Shown: positions 1-9,462 of the stretch, piece after piece
Numbering within the stretch: the stretch's first letter is position 1
Layout: each line of letters opens with the position of its first letter
Assembly (NCBI GenBank): GCA_019722365.1
Contig: JADFUC010002243.1
Span: forward strand, 1-64,000
Length of the DNA: 64,000 bases
DNA from: Lithospermum erythrorhizon
Taxonomy: Eukaryota; Streptophyta; Magnoliopsida; Boraginales; Boraginaceae
Direction of reading: 5' to 3'
Position numbers and translations under genes: made by a program
The notes under the pieces: model-generated
Databases searched by the model: none
What the model was told of the DNA's origin: nothing
The model's input: the letters and a program-made list of their open reading frames with translations, nothing else

Positions 1-705
1 AACATGGATTGCATGTTATCAACAAAAGCTAAAAATTATGAAACAAAGTTTGAAGATTGAGTTAGTGAAATAATCAATCAAAAGAGAAATGTGCACCCCA
101 AAGCACTAAATAAAGCAAACGAAATGTCAGTCGTGGTTGAGTAGTTTTTTGGATTCTTTGATCTCTGACCTGGTTTGGAAACTACGAACAAGAAAGTAGA
201 AATGGGGAGAGGGGAGAGAAAAATATTATATAGGTAGTAAACAGGGAATTTAAGTTAAACCAGTAGCTTCAGAGAGGTCAATACTATAGGTTATGTGTAG
301 GAGTGAACAGGAAGAGTTTGCAAAAAATGGGGTGAGGGAGTTGAAGTAGAAGGGGTGGTTTTGCCAGAATGAAATAGACAAAGGAACCAAACTCTATTAT
401 TTTAGCTTGTATGGTTTCTCTAGCAATATATGTAAATGTTGCATTTGCCTTCTTATGTAATGTTCTATTGGAGAAACAGAAAAAGAGAGGTGAGGGTGTT
501 CATGTCCACACATACCATCTTCATTAACCGTCCATTTCTCAAGTATGGAGAAAAAGGGTTGCCAAATTATGATAAGGGATTCTTTTGGAAAGTGACTACT
601 AATGGGTTGGAAATTGGAATGAGACCCCTCTTCTCTTCAATTTGCATCCAAAAGCTGTTATATGAATTATTTGTGATGGTACAATGATAATGCATCATTC
701 TTTAT
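1..705. other. AT-rich intergenic DNA, no gene seen
   Basis: An 83-codon open frame at 436-687 shows no recognisable domain, and the composition is the same as its surroundings. I see no splice-consistent coding segment, repeat or RNA gene here. Confidence 0.6.
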
Positions 706-1505
706 AATTTTGTTCCCAAATTTTTCAAAAGTAGTTATAACCACATCTCTAATCACTAATATATATATATATATTATATCAATAACACCTTATATAAAAG
801 TATGAATAAGGATGATGTTTCTTTCCTTTTCACAGTATTAATATAAATTACCCTTCACAACTAAAAACCTACAATTTAGAGTTACAATGATTAACTACTA
901 CTATTTTTTTCTTCCAACTTGTTCGTATATCGGTGGAAACTTTGGTATCAGTATTAATAGCCTGTTTAAAATTATAATAAAATAATATTATGAAACTATT
1001 GCAAAGAAGAATCTAATATTATAACTTTTATATTTATTAAAATAATAACTAATTAATAATTAATGGTACAAAGAGATTTTCGATATAATAAAACATCAAA
1101 TGAAAAAATCGGAGAGTAGTATTAACATTATCATACTTTTAATAACTTTATCACATTATGATTATCAATTGAAAAAAGATTCATCGTCACACATACAGTT
1201 TGAGGATGATACATTATCATACATTTGACATATATATACTTTATAATTGTCGATAAATCCTACTTCTTCAGATGCTTTGTTATTTGTCTCAGCGCATGTT
1301 TAGGTAATTTAATTACAATTATTTTTGCTCAATTTGACATGTATAACTTTCATGATTCAATTCACAAGAATATGTCTCATATATTATATATTATTAATTT
1401 ATTACTCATTTCATCAATATGGTTTTCTCATCCTATGTCATTTTCAATCTTTAATAATTCATGTTAGTTAAATAATAATATGTTTTATGTAGAACTATTG
1501 ATACA

Positions 1506-1559
<54 letters not shown>

Positions 1560-2180
1560 GGTGTTAGTTAAATAATCATATATTTTTATAGAATTATTAT
1601 TATTATTATTTATTATATACCAGAATTAATTATTATTATTATTATTACCAGGTGTTAGTTAAATAATATATATATTTTTTGTAGAATTATTATTATTATT
1701 TATTATGTTGAACTATTGTTATTATTATTATAATTGGTATTAATTAAATAATCATATGAAGGATTTGATAGAATATTATTATTATTATTATTATTGTTGT
1801 TATTTAATTTCATGCATATATGAATTTTATATTGGGATCACAAAAATTTTAATTATACTTTTTAAATGTACAATTGTCGATATAAAAGAAAATAATTAGA
1901 TGATACGGTATTGATGATCAGTCGTCTAATTTAGTCGAAAGGACATCAATTGTTAGGGCCATATTTGTGTCTCCCATGGATATCTCAATTTAGTATAGTA
2001 TCTCTCTATGAATGTCGTGTTATTTTATTGTTGGATTTTTTACCTGTATATTTAAAGAGTTCTTTGTGATCAAGAAAGTATCTAAGTTCAAAAAATAAAA
2101 ATATTAATTAGAAAAAAATTTAAAAGAGTGTAAGTTTTTACGACTTTAAATGACTTTGAATTAAACACCAAAATGTATCA
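706..2180 (+). repeat. Tandem duplication, copy A (~1.4 kb)
   Basis: Copy A of a long imperfect direct repeat. Its blocks recur in the same order and orientation in copy B: the stretch around 785-900 matches 2225-2330, 970-1090 matches 2420-2540, 1200-1480 matches 2650-2960, and 1800-2170 matches 3135-3530. Shared landmarks include TATGAAACTATT, ATATGTCTCATATATTATAT and AGGACATCAA. No coding frame is conserved between copies, so this looks like non-coding DNA duplicated in tandem and then diverged by substitutions and simple-repeat growth. Boundaries are approximate. Confidence 0.75.
1506..1558 (+). repeat. (ATT)n microsatellite, ~17.7 uninterrupted units
   Basis: A perfect 53-nt ATT run. 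Shorter ATT runs follow at about 1590-1610, 1628-1648, 1684-1705 and 1770-1795. Between the runs a GTTAGTTAAATAAT motif recurs about every 90 nt, so the whole 1460-1800 interval behaves as a minisatellite with embedded microsatellites. A shortened version occurs in copy B at 2930-3130. Confidence 0.9.
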
Positions 2181-3545
2181 AATATTTATGAAATTGATTG
2201 CATATTATTAAATAAAATACAACACTGACATAGTATAAAAGTGTGAATAAAGTTGTGTTTTACCTTCTCTTTTTACACTATTAATTACTAAATTACATTT
2301 CTATATAAAAATCTAAAAGTGCAATTCTAATAGGAATTAAATACTACTTTCTATTTTTTTTTTATTTAGTTTAAAATATATGAAGTGCAGAACATATTAA
2401 CTATTCTTAAACTATATAATTCGAAATTATAAGAAAATATTATGAAACTATTTTCAAATATGAATCTAATAATATAACTTTTATATTTATTAAAATAATA
2501 AGTAATTAGTAATTAATGATCAAAAGTTTTACATCGATACTCTGAAAAATATCAAACAAAAAAGCAGAACTCGGATTTTAATTATCCGTCATACTTTATA
2601 CTTGCATATATCGTGAGATTATCATTGAAAGAATAAGCCAACACATCGTGCGGTTTAAGGATGATATCATATATATTAGCATATATATGCTTTATAATTA
2701 TCGTGCGTCCAGCTTTAAGAATTAGCTTTGTTTATTTTATATAGTGCGTATTTAATGATTCAAAGTATGTAATTGAATAACACAATTATTTTTGCACAAT
2801 TTTGCATGTAAAATAACTTTCATTATTCAATTCATAAGAATATGTCTCATATATTATATTATTAATTTATTAATCCTTTCATCACTATGATTTTCTCATC
2901 ATATATCATTTTCAATCTTTAATAATTTGTGTTAGTTAAATAATAATATATATATGTAGAACTATTGTGTATTATTATGTCACGTGTTAATTACATAATC
3001 ATATATTTTTTATACAGAATTATTATTATTATTATTATTATTGTGTATAAATATTTATTTATTATTATTATAATATATATATTAGTTAAACTCATCTATA
3101 TGATTTGGGTAGAATTATTATTATTAATATAGTTATTAGATTCCATGTATGAATTTTATATAGTGGTATTCACAAAAATTTAAATTATACTTTTTAAATC
3201 ATACAATTTAACCAATATAAAATCAAATAATTTCGATAATACAATGACTGATAATCAATTAGATCAATAAATTTAATCAAAGGACATCAAATTGTTACAA
3301 AGTAATATTTGTGACTCTCTGTAAGACGTCTCGATTTAAGTATAATTATCTACTATAGGCAGTAATATTTTATTACAATTTTTATATTATATTTAAAATT
3401 ATTTGTGATCAAAAGTATCCCTTGAAAAATAAAAATATTAATTAGAAAAAAGTCAAAAGAATGTTAGTTTTTACACATGGGTTCAGAATGATTTCGAATT
3501 AAACGTAAAAATAATATCGAATATTTAAAAAATCGTTGTATGTCA
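2181..3545 (+). repeat. Tandem duplication, copy B (~1.4 kb)
   Basis: Copy B follows copy A almost immediately and preserves the same order of landmarks. It has shorter ATT tracts than copy A, so the main length difference lies in the simple repeats. The right edge is where similarity fades near the TTGTATGTCATTATG stretch at about 3535-3550. Confidence 0.72.
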
Positions 3546-6500
3546 TTATGTGGCGTCTCATTTCTTATTATAATCATGTGAATTTTTAGTTTTATATTTC
3601 AGTAATCTTATTAACTCATACAGAAGTGGTAAATATAGTTTTTAATTTATAGATTTTGAATGGACGAGAGTTTCTTAGATGAGTAATTTATTGGTGATAG
3701 TACGTATTCATAAATTTAAATATTAAAAAAACCAAAAACAAGAAAATCAACTCTTAATTATTAAACATTTTATGAACCCCTTTTTAGGAAAAAGAAAATG
3801 CGAGTCATCAACAAGGCATATTATGTACATTAAAGTGAGGAAAGCAAACAAAGAAAATGCAAATTTCAAAATTTAATCATGAAAATCTAACATTATATAT
3901 GAGGGCAAATAAGATTTAATTGAACAATGAAATTAATCTAACATGGACTTCAAATCTAACATTAGTGTCGAACTTGGTTTTGTTAATAGTAAAAAATTAA
4001 ATTTATGATATTGAATTTAAATTTGGTTCAAGTACACATCCCCTAGTCCAAGCATTTGCAGGCACTAACAAGTAACAAGAATGCACTTAGACATTAGCTT
4101 TATGAATCACATCCTCGATAACCAATTGGAATTACATAAGATGAAATATAAGTGATTCATGTCTTATAAACATATGAGGAAAGACACATGTATCTTATAC
4201 CAGAGCCAAGGCATCATACTCTATAGTGTTCCTTCTAACACCATCCACATACAATGGGGCATCGATTCCCAATTAGGTGGACGAATTGGCTACAATACCT
4301 AAGGGTTAATTTGTGTGCTGTGTGTGCCTTCTAACACTTGGTTGATCACGAGCGAGTCCCTTAATATTTTGGCTATATATATGTGACATTAATATAAGAA
4401 TGTCAAATAATTTAGTATGAAAGATTATTACAAATATCATGCATGTGACCAAGTACATCTTGAAGCATAGTTTTTAATAGGCTAATTGGATGGCCAAGGT
4501 TACAAAATAATGTGTTGTGTTGATATGTCTTGCTTGGAAGGTGAAAATGAAACATTAATAACTGGTCGAGGTCAAAAGACAAGTATTATGTCTAAGGTGT
4601 AGGCGTGAAAAGAGGGAGTATTCTCAATCTCTTAATAATGTTATTTATTAGTTGACTGATAAATAATGTCATGATCAAGCATCGCATGTTAATATATACG
4701 GAGTAGTAGAATTACTAGACGAATTTAATTTTTATGAATGGAAGAAATAATTTTTAAACCTTGGCAGGCCATCTCAAGCTCGGAATTACTAGTGGAATTA
4801 CTAGTGGAATTTGTATTGATAAATTTCCATGATTAAAGATGTACTGATTCATTTGAAGGTGACTGCCATGTGATTTCGATTTACCTCCACCCATCACTCT
4901 GGTCAATTGAGGTAATATGGTAGAAGAGACTCATGATACCCATTACTAGAATTGTCTATGCACCATCGCTTGGGCGCCTTCAGTTGTGACCCCTTCTGCT
5001 GGCAAATACAGTAATAAATGCCTCATTTCCACAACTGCAATCAATGAGGCAGCTAGTGCAATCTCCAATTAGAATTTTATAATTATATTTGGACAACAAA
5101 ATAAACCAACCTAATGATATTAAGCCAAAAGAATAAGTTAGTCGGGAAGTTTAGTCACTGGTGGAGCATTTGGTTTATCATACAATCAAGGCCCGTAAAA
5201 CTATTTTGTACATATATTTAATGTGGACTCTATATATAATTTCCCTACCTAGAAAAAAAAGATCCCCCCTAATCAATCATTCTAAATTGTATGGAAGATG
5301 GATATGAATAAGAGCCAAGTACACAACATTCATGCACATTCATTCACACCTAACTACAACAATCTCAACTAACTTAATGATTGTACATATAGGCAATATT
5401 GTGACTTGACCTTAGAACAATAAGAGTTTTGTGTCGTATAGGAAAGTTTTCTTAAATCATTTCTTTCTAAAACATTAATCCTTGCAATTGTACTTTGACA
5501 TTCAACCTAAAGTCTATTGAATCATTAAGAAACTGTACAATGTTTTTGGATTTATGGAAACAATAAGATTTAATCTTGACTATCATTTGACACCACCTCG
5601 ATATATAACAGTCATAATAATAGTAATAATAAGAAATACATATACGGTACACCTCCAACAAAAGGAAATGATGTAAAGTGATGAGTTTTGTAGTCTATAC
5701 GTACATTTATGTGGGTGAAGGTATGGGATGGGCACTACGTGTATGGATCTAAATCTTTGAATTGAAGTATGGTAGTGATTAATGGGATGGAATTATTTAG
5801 CCATATTTGGTCATCACACTGGGTCTGTCATATCATATTGTTAAACTTATTTAAGAAACGACCTTCCCACAAGCCACGGATAAATAAGTTCAAGTGTTTT
5901 CAATTGGGTCAAATGGGAGTCTCATTTAAATACCTAAACAATTGACAATATATTTCATATGTCTTGGAAATATTCATATACCGTGCACTCCACACTATCA
6001 TGTTTTCGCTAAAAAACACCGAACAGGTAGCTTTCCCATGGACCGTGGGCCTGGGAAATATATATACCCTAAAATTATGTAATAATGATCTATACACTCG
6101 ACGGTCCCACACTGTCGACCGGTTTGCTTAAAAAAACAAAAGGGCAAATCTTACATTCTGATAAGTTTTCAAGTTGTGGTAGGAAAATATATATACCCCT
6201 AAAAATTTCATATGGGCTGAGTAAAGGCCCGAGTTTATGGTCTGAATGGAAAGAGGGATGCAGTGAGGTTGGCATCCATGATAGGTCATGTGGAGAATTT
6301 GGTAGGAAAGGGAAGGTGTTGATATGAGAGTTATTTATCATTTCTAAATGAAAATGAAACTTACAATGGGAACTGTTATTTTTATTATCTCTGTCATACA
6401 TGATGAGAATATCAAAATAAGGCATCACATTAGTAATATAAATTCACAATCAAGATGAAGATAGATATATGAAAAGTTCCTTAAGCAAACAAAAGATAAC

Positions 6501-6557
6501 AAATTATAAGTAATATGGTTTCATAATACCAAAACAAATGCAGAAAAAAGCATCCTA
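3546..6557. other. Intergenic DNA, no gene supported
   Basis: Several short open frames (5467-5661, 5909-6112, 6085-6327, 6090-6428) overlap each other on both strands and none resembles a known family. At about 4780-4820 a GGAATTACTAGT unit is repeated in direct order. A TACGGAGTA nonamer, resembling a transposon terminus, lies at 4697-4705. Nothing else is supported. Confidence 0.5.
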
Positions 6558-7655
6558 CTACATAAATCGATCCCTAAATGCCAAAAGGGGACATTTGTTA
6601 ATCAAATTTGATCCATCATACGCCTCTTTAAGGAATACTGTACTCCTTGCACCTTTATTTGTGATGTAAAAAATTCCATGATGCTTAATCAGGCAGAGCA
6701 ACAATTTAGCTGGTAACCTGTACTCCCAATGAAATGCCTCTACTTGAGCTGATGTCAACCTTTTCTCCATAGTCAAACTGAAGAGCTCGTGAAGCACCCC
6801 GATCACTCTCTTTCGAGCTTTTGGATCTGCGATATCAAACCGCCTAGCGTTCAAGTATGGAGATGGGAACTCCAACTTTTGCCATCTCTGGACTTCCTCA
6901 AGATAACTCACATTTGGCCTAAACCCATCTGGATAACTCAACCTGAAAGCAAAAGGACCAGAAAAGTTCCCGTCTTTCGATATTTTACCCTTCCTCAAAT
7001 GACCACCAGGCTCCAACCCCCCTGCTTCCGCAAATCTTTCCTCCCTAGCAGTGACAGCCAACGAAGAATCCCAATTCTCTAAACATAGATGAGCTCTTCC
7101 ATGAACATCTTTGACAGTGAAAAAATGAGGGTACTTAGGAACCAACACTTTCTTGAAATCGCCTGGTAAACCCAATTCATCTCTAATCAATTCAATAGTC
7201 TCCAACGGCACCATACAATCAACAGATAACATCAATAACTTCCTCAGATTCTTAACCAAAAGTGGCTCCATGTCCTCTCTGGCTTCACTCTCAGACGCTG
7301 CAATCTGTTCGGCTTTTCGGGTGAGTGTGACCATCGGCGGTACCCCGGGACCACCTACAACTCTAAAGATAGCAGGGTACTTGGATATAACATCCATCAA
7401 GTTCCATTTTTTGACAAAGCCAACTTCTTTCTCAAGGTCTCTGAGAAGTAAACATTGGGTTTTTTGTGATTGGACAATGGATTTGAGGTGCAAGATTAAA
7501 GAAGGTTTGCTATTTAGGTGAATGACTCTGTCTAGTTGTGGCACCCTGTAGTATACCTTCTTCTTTGGTTTTCTTGCTCCGCTTGATTTGTGCATCATCT
7601 GTATGTGCATATAACCCAACTTGTCTACATGAGTCTTTTTGCATCGTGTGAGCAT
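6558..7655 (-). CDS. PORR-domain organelle RNA-binding protein (WHAT'S THIS FACTOR 1-like)
   Basis: Single-exon 365-residue protein with a plant organelle RNA recognition (PORR) domain. Members of this family bind group II introns and promote their splicing in mitochondria or chloroplasts. Seen: a basic N-terminus with a KPKKK stretch, then the family pattern of short helical modules, including FVKKWNLMDVISKYPAIFRV, LLMLSVDCMVPLETI, PKYPHFFTV, and a C-terminal FYITNKGARSTVFLKEAY segment typical of PORR proteins. The open frame reaches up to a TTG at 7712, but plants need ATG and the first in-frame ATG is at 7655. A TAG lies just upstream of the TTG, so the ATG is the likely start unless an upstream exon exists. 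The basic N-terminus suits an organelle transit peptide. The reading frame is complete and undamaged. Which organelle it serves and the exact orthologue are inference. Confidence 0.88.
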   Translation of the reverse strand: MLTRCKKTHVDKLGYMHIQMMHKSSGARKPKKKVYYRVPQLDRVIHLNSKPSLILHLKSIVQSQKTQCLLLRDLEKEVGFVKKWNLMDVISKYPAIFRVVGGPGVPPMVTLTRKAEQIAASESEAREDMEPLLVKNLRKLLMLSVDCMVPLETIELIRDELGLPGDFKKVLVPKYPHFFTVKDVHGRAHLCLENWDSSLAVTAREERFAEAGGLEPGGHLRKGKISKDGNFSGPFAFRLSYPDGFRPNVSYLEEVQRWQKLEFPSPYLNARRFDIADPKARKRVIGVLHELFSLTMEKRLTSAQVEAFHWEYRLPAKLLLCLIKHHGIFYITNKGARSTVFLKEAYDGSNLINKCPLLAFRDRFM

Positions 7656-7730
7656 TGGATTTTGATAGCAAAAGAGGTCTTTGGGGACAAATGTCAAGCA
7701 GATGGAATACAACTAGTAATCACAAAAGTA

Positions 7731-7773
7731 TAAAACAAATGTTCGATTTGTGAATGATCGAACATTTGTTTTA
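7731..7773. repeat. Perfect 17-bp inverted repeat (hairpin) upstream of the PORR gene
   Basis: Arms 7731-7747 and 7757-7773 are perfectly complementary around a 9-nt loop (TTGTGAATG). The structure lies about 76 nt upstream of the PORR start codon, in its 5' UTR or core promoter. It could fold in the transcript or be a small transposon relic. Confidence 0.85.
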
Positions 7774-7827
7774 CTATAATATGAAATGTTTACTATATTA
7801 GGAAACTGTGTATTCTACTATAATATA

Positions 7828-8047
7828 CTCCCTTCGTCTCAATTTATTTGATCGTTTAGAAAGAATACTTTATTAAGAAAAATAAAATTGATTGTACAAT
7901 TTAAAAGAAAAGGATGTCAGCCGATAGAAAAAAGAATATTAGGAGGCAATCCCTGGCTTTAATGCAAAAGTTCGTTGGTAAAGTAAACGATCGTTTATAA
8001 TGAAAAGAGAAATTTTTCTTGAATGTCGAACTTCGTGAGGCGAGGAG
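7828..8047. mobile_element. Stowaway-type MITE (220 bp)
   Basis: The left end CTCCCTTCGTCTC and the right end GAGGCGAGGAG are imperfect terminal inverted repeats, flanked on both sides by the TA dinucleotide duplicated by Tc1/mariner elements. There is no coding capacity. It separates the PORR promoter from the BSL fragment zone. Confidence 0.75.
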
Positions 8048-8156
8048 TATTACTTATATTTGTTGTTCTTTTAAGCTATTTCCATCCTCACTTGGCTCAT
8101 CTGACTAAATAACCAGCTTTGGTTTTACTTGGCTGCAAAGTTGCCCTCTGTTTTAT

Positions 8157-8264
8157 GGTGGAATTGGCCCAGCTGGTTTGTCTGCTGAGGATCTTCATGT
8201 TCTTTGGGTGTGTGTATAACAGCTCAGTCTTGATCTAACACAGCGAAGACGTCGTTGGCATAGG
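8157..8264 (+). pseudogene. BSU1-like (BSL) Kelch-repeat fragment, plus strand
   Basis: Codons 8157-8204 read GGIGPAGLSAEDLHVL, and 8232-8264 read DLTQRRRRWHR. These match adjoining parts of the Kelch domain of BSL Ser/Thr phosphatases (family sequence ...HVLDLTQQRPRWHR). The two parts are split by a 27-nt insert (8205-8231) that contains an in-frame TAA and is bordered by a TCTT repeat, which is unlike a normal plant intron. Two residues differ from the family consensus (Q to R and P to R). The fragment lies on the opposite strand to all other BSL pieces here, so it cannot be part of the same transcript. Confidence 0.8.
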
Positions 8265-8451
8265 TTTTGTTTCTGAAGATTGTATTTTGTTATTCATGAA
8301 TTGATTTATTTTGTTATTCATGAATTAATTTATTGTACAATTAGTCAACATTAATGGATCGATGTCGGTATCCCATTCGTTACGCAGGCTGAAAAGCCAA
8401 GCAGATGTAAATAGAAATATACCCTTGATTTTTCGACTACTTTTAAATTAC

Positions 8452-8541
8452 CATTCGCTCGATGCACTCTATGCGAAATCCAAAAAGTGCATTGATATCT
8501 GCAGCTTCATGATTTCCACGAATTAAATGTATATTAGTGGA
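8452..8541 (-). pseudogene. BSL phosphatase catalytic-core fragment, minus strand
   Basis: The minus strand reads STNIHLIRGNHEAADINALF and continues GFRIECIERM, then a GTAATT splice donor. This is the GNHE metal-binding motif region of PPP-family phosphatases in the BSL form. The homology stops abruptly at 8541 without a splice acceptor. Upstream sequence (8545-8600) is unrelated and contains a GCCCATCA...GACGGGC inverted repeat. The preceding GDYVDRG exon and everything C-terminal to this fragment are absent. The strand agrees with the exons at 12417-15098, so this may be a displaced downstream exon of the same broken gene. Confidence 0.82.
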
Positions 8542-8776
8542 AAGATGCCCGTCAAATGATGGGCGGCATGAGATTCAAAATTCTTCGTTAGGCGTAGCGA
8601 ATTGGGATTCGAAAGTTTATAAAGAGCAAAAGATAAGATGCGCTTAAACATCATGTTAATGTACTTAGCGATACATATTTCATAGAAGAGCCAGCATTAG
8701 TTGAGTAGGCGAGTTGAAAAGGAGTTTGTTCAAAAGGAAAGTACAGGAGATCAATTGATTTTGTTGAATGGATTTT

Positions 8777-9462
8777 TCAAGTCTTTGGATTTGTGCTTTC
8801 ATCATCAGCTTCCAATGCATCATCCATGAGAAACAATTTTTTCTTTGTTGATGTCTCTGAAATGTAGAACTTTTGTTATAGTTTGTAATAAAATCATATT
8901 TGTAACTATTATTTCGTATTTCGGTGTATTTAAATACCTGGAGTAATTGTAATTTCACTCATTGCGCGTTTCAATGGCGATAAGGGAGATTGTGTTTCTG
9001 ATATGGCCTTTCCTTTGTTTGCTGCGCGTGTATTCTCATCATCTACCATCGAAGAGGTTGATTACTGCGATGCTCGATTCTTCGTGAAATGATCTGAAGT
9101 AACGTTCTTGCTTTCATTTTTGCTTCTTAGAAAGTGCGTCATGACATAAGCAACTTTCCCATGAAGCTCGGCCCTTATTGCAGCGGTATCGTAATGCTCG
9201 CCTGTACATTTATGCATTATATAAAGAATGTAATATTTTTAATGTTGATATCCTCTTGATGTAAATAATGGCTGCAAATTCACAAGTAATTGGTTTAGAA
9301 TCCAAGTTAAATAATTATCGATAAAATTGTAATATTACATAATATTTGTTATGTATTAAAAATACCTTTCTTGGAGATTATAGTATCTTCGGTTGTGTTC
9401 TTCATCAGCGTATTAGATTTCTCACAATTCTTATCTTTTATCTTGAGACAATGCATGATGCA
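8777..9462 (-). pseudogene. Unrecognised three-exon gene fragment with one nonsense codon
   Basis: Minus-strand pieces join with canonical splice sites in one frame. Exon 9366-~9462 (upper edge uncertain) ends AAAG|GTATTT. Exon 8938-9201 begins after TGTACAG and ends CCAG|GTATTT. Exon 8777-8856 begins after TTTCAG and ends at TGA (8779-8777). The product includes EHYDTAAIRAELHGKVAYVM in the middle and a Lys/Ser- and Asp-rich tail (LFLMDDALEADDES) like those of nuclear proteins. One in-frame TAA lies at 9064-9062, at a position where CAA could have mutated. I do not recognise the family. It could be a captured or decayed gene end. The N-terminal side is not found upstream. Confidence 0.45.

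Noticed and set aside
436..687. 83-codon frame
   Set aside because: No domain, no conserved-looking residues, AT-driven composition.
1506..3130. CRISPR-like regular repeats
   Set aside because: They are ATT microsatellites with a minisatellite in a plant genome. There are no constant repeats with unique spacers.
7148..7521. 122-codon plus-strand frame over the PORR gene
   Set aside because: Antisense shadow of the PORR coding region.
6558..7712. PORR start at 7712
   Set aside because: The codon is TTG and a TAG precedes it. The first ATG in frame is at 7655.
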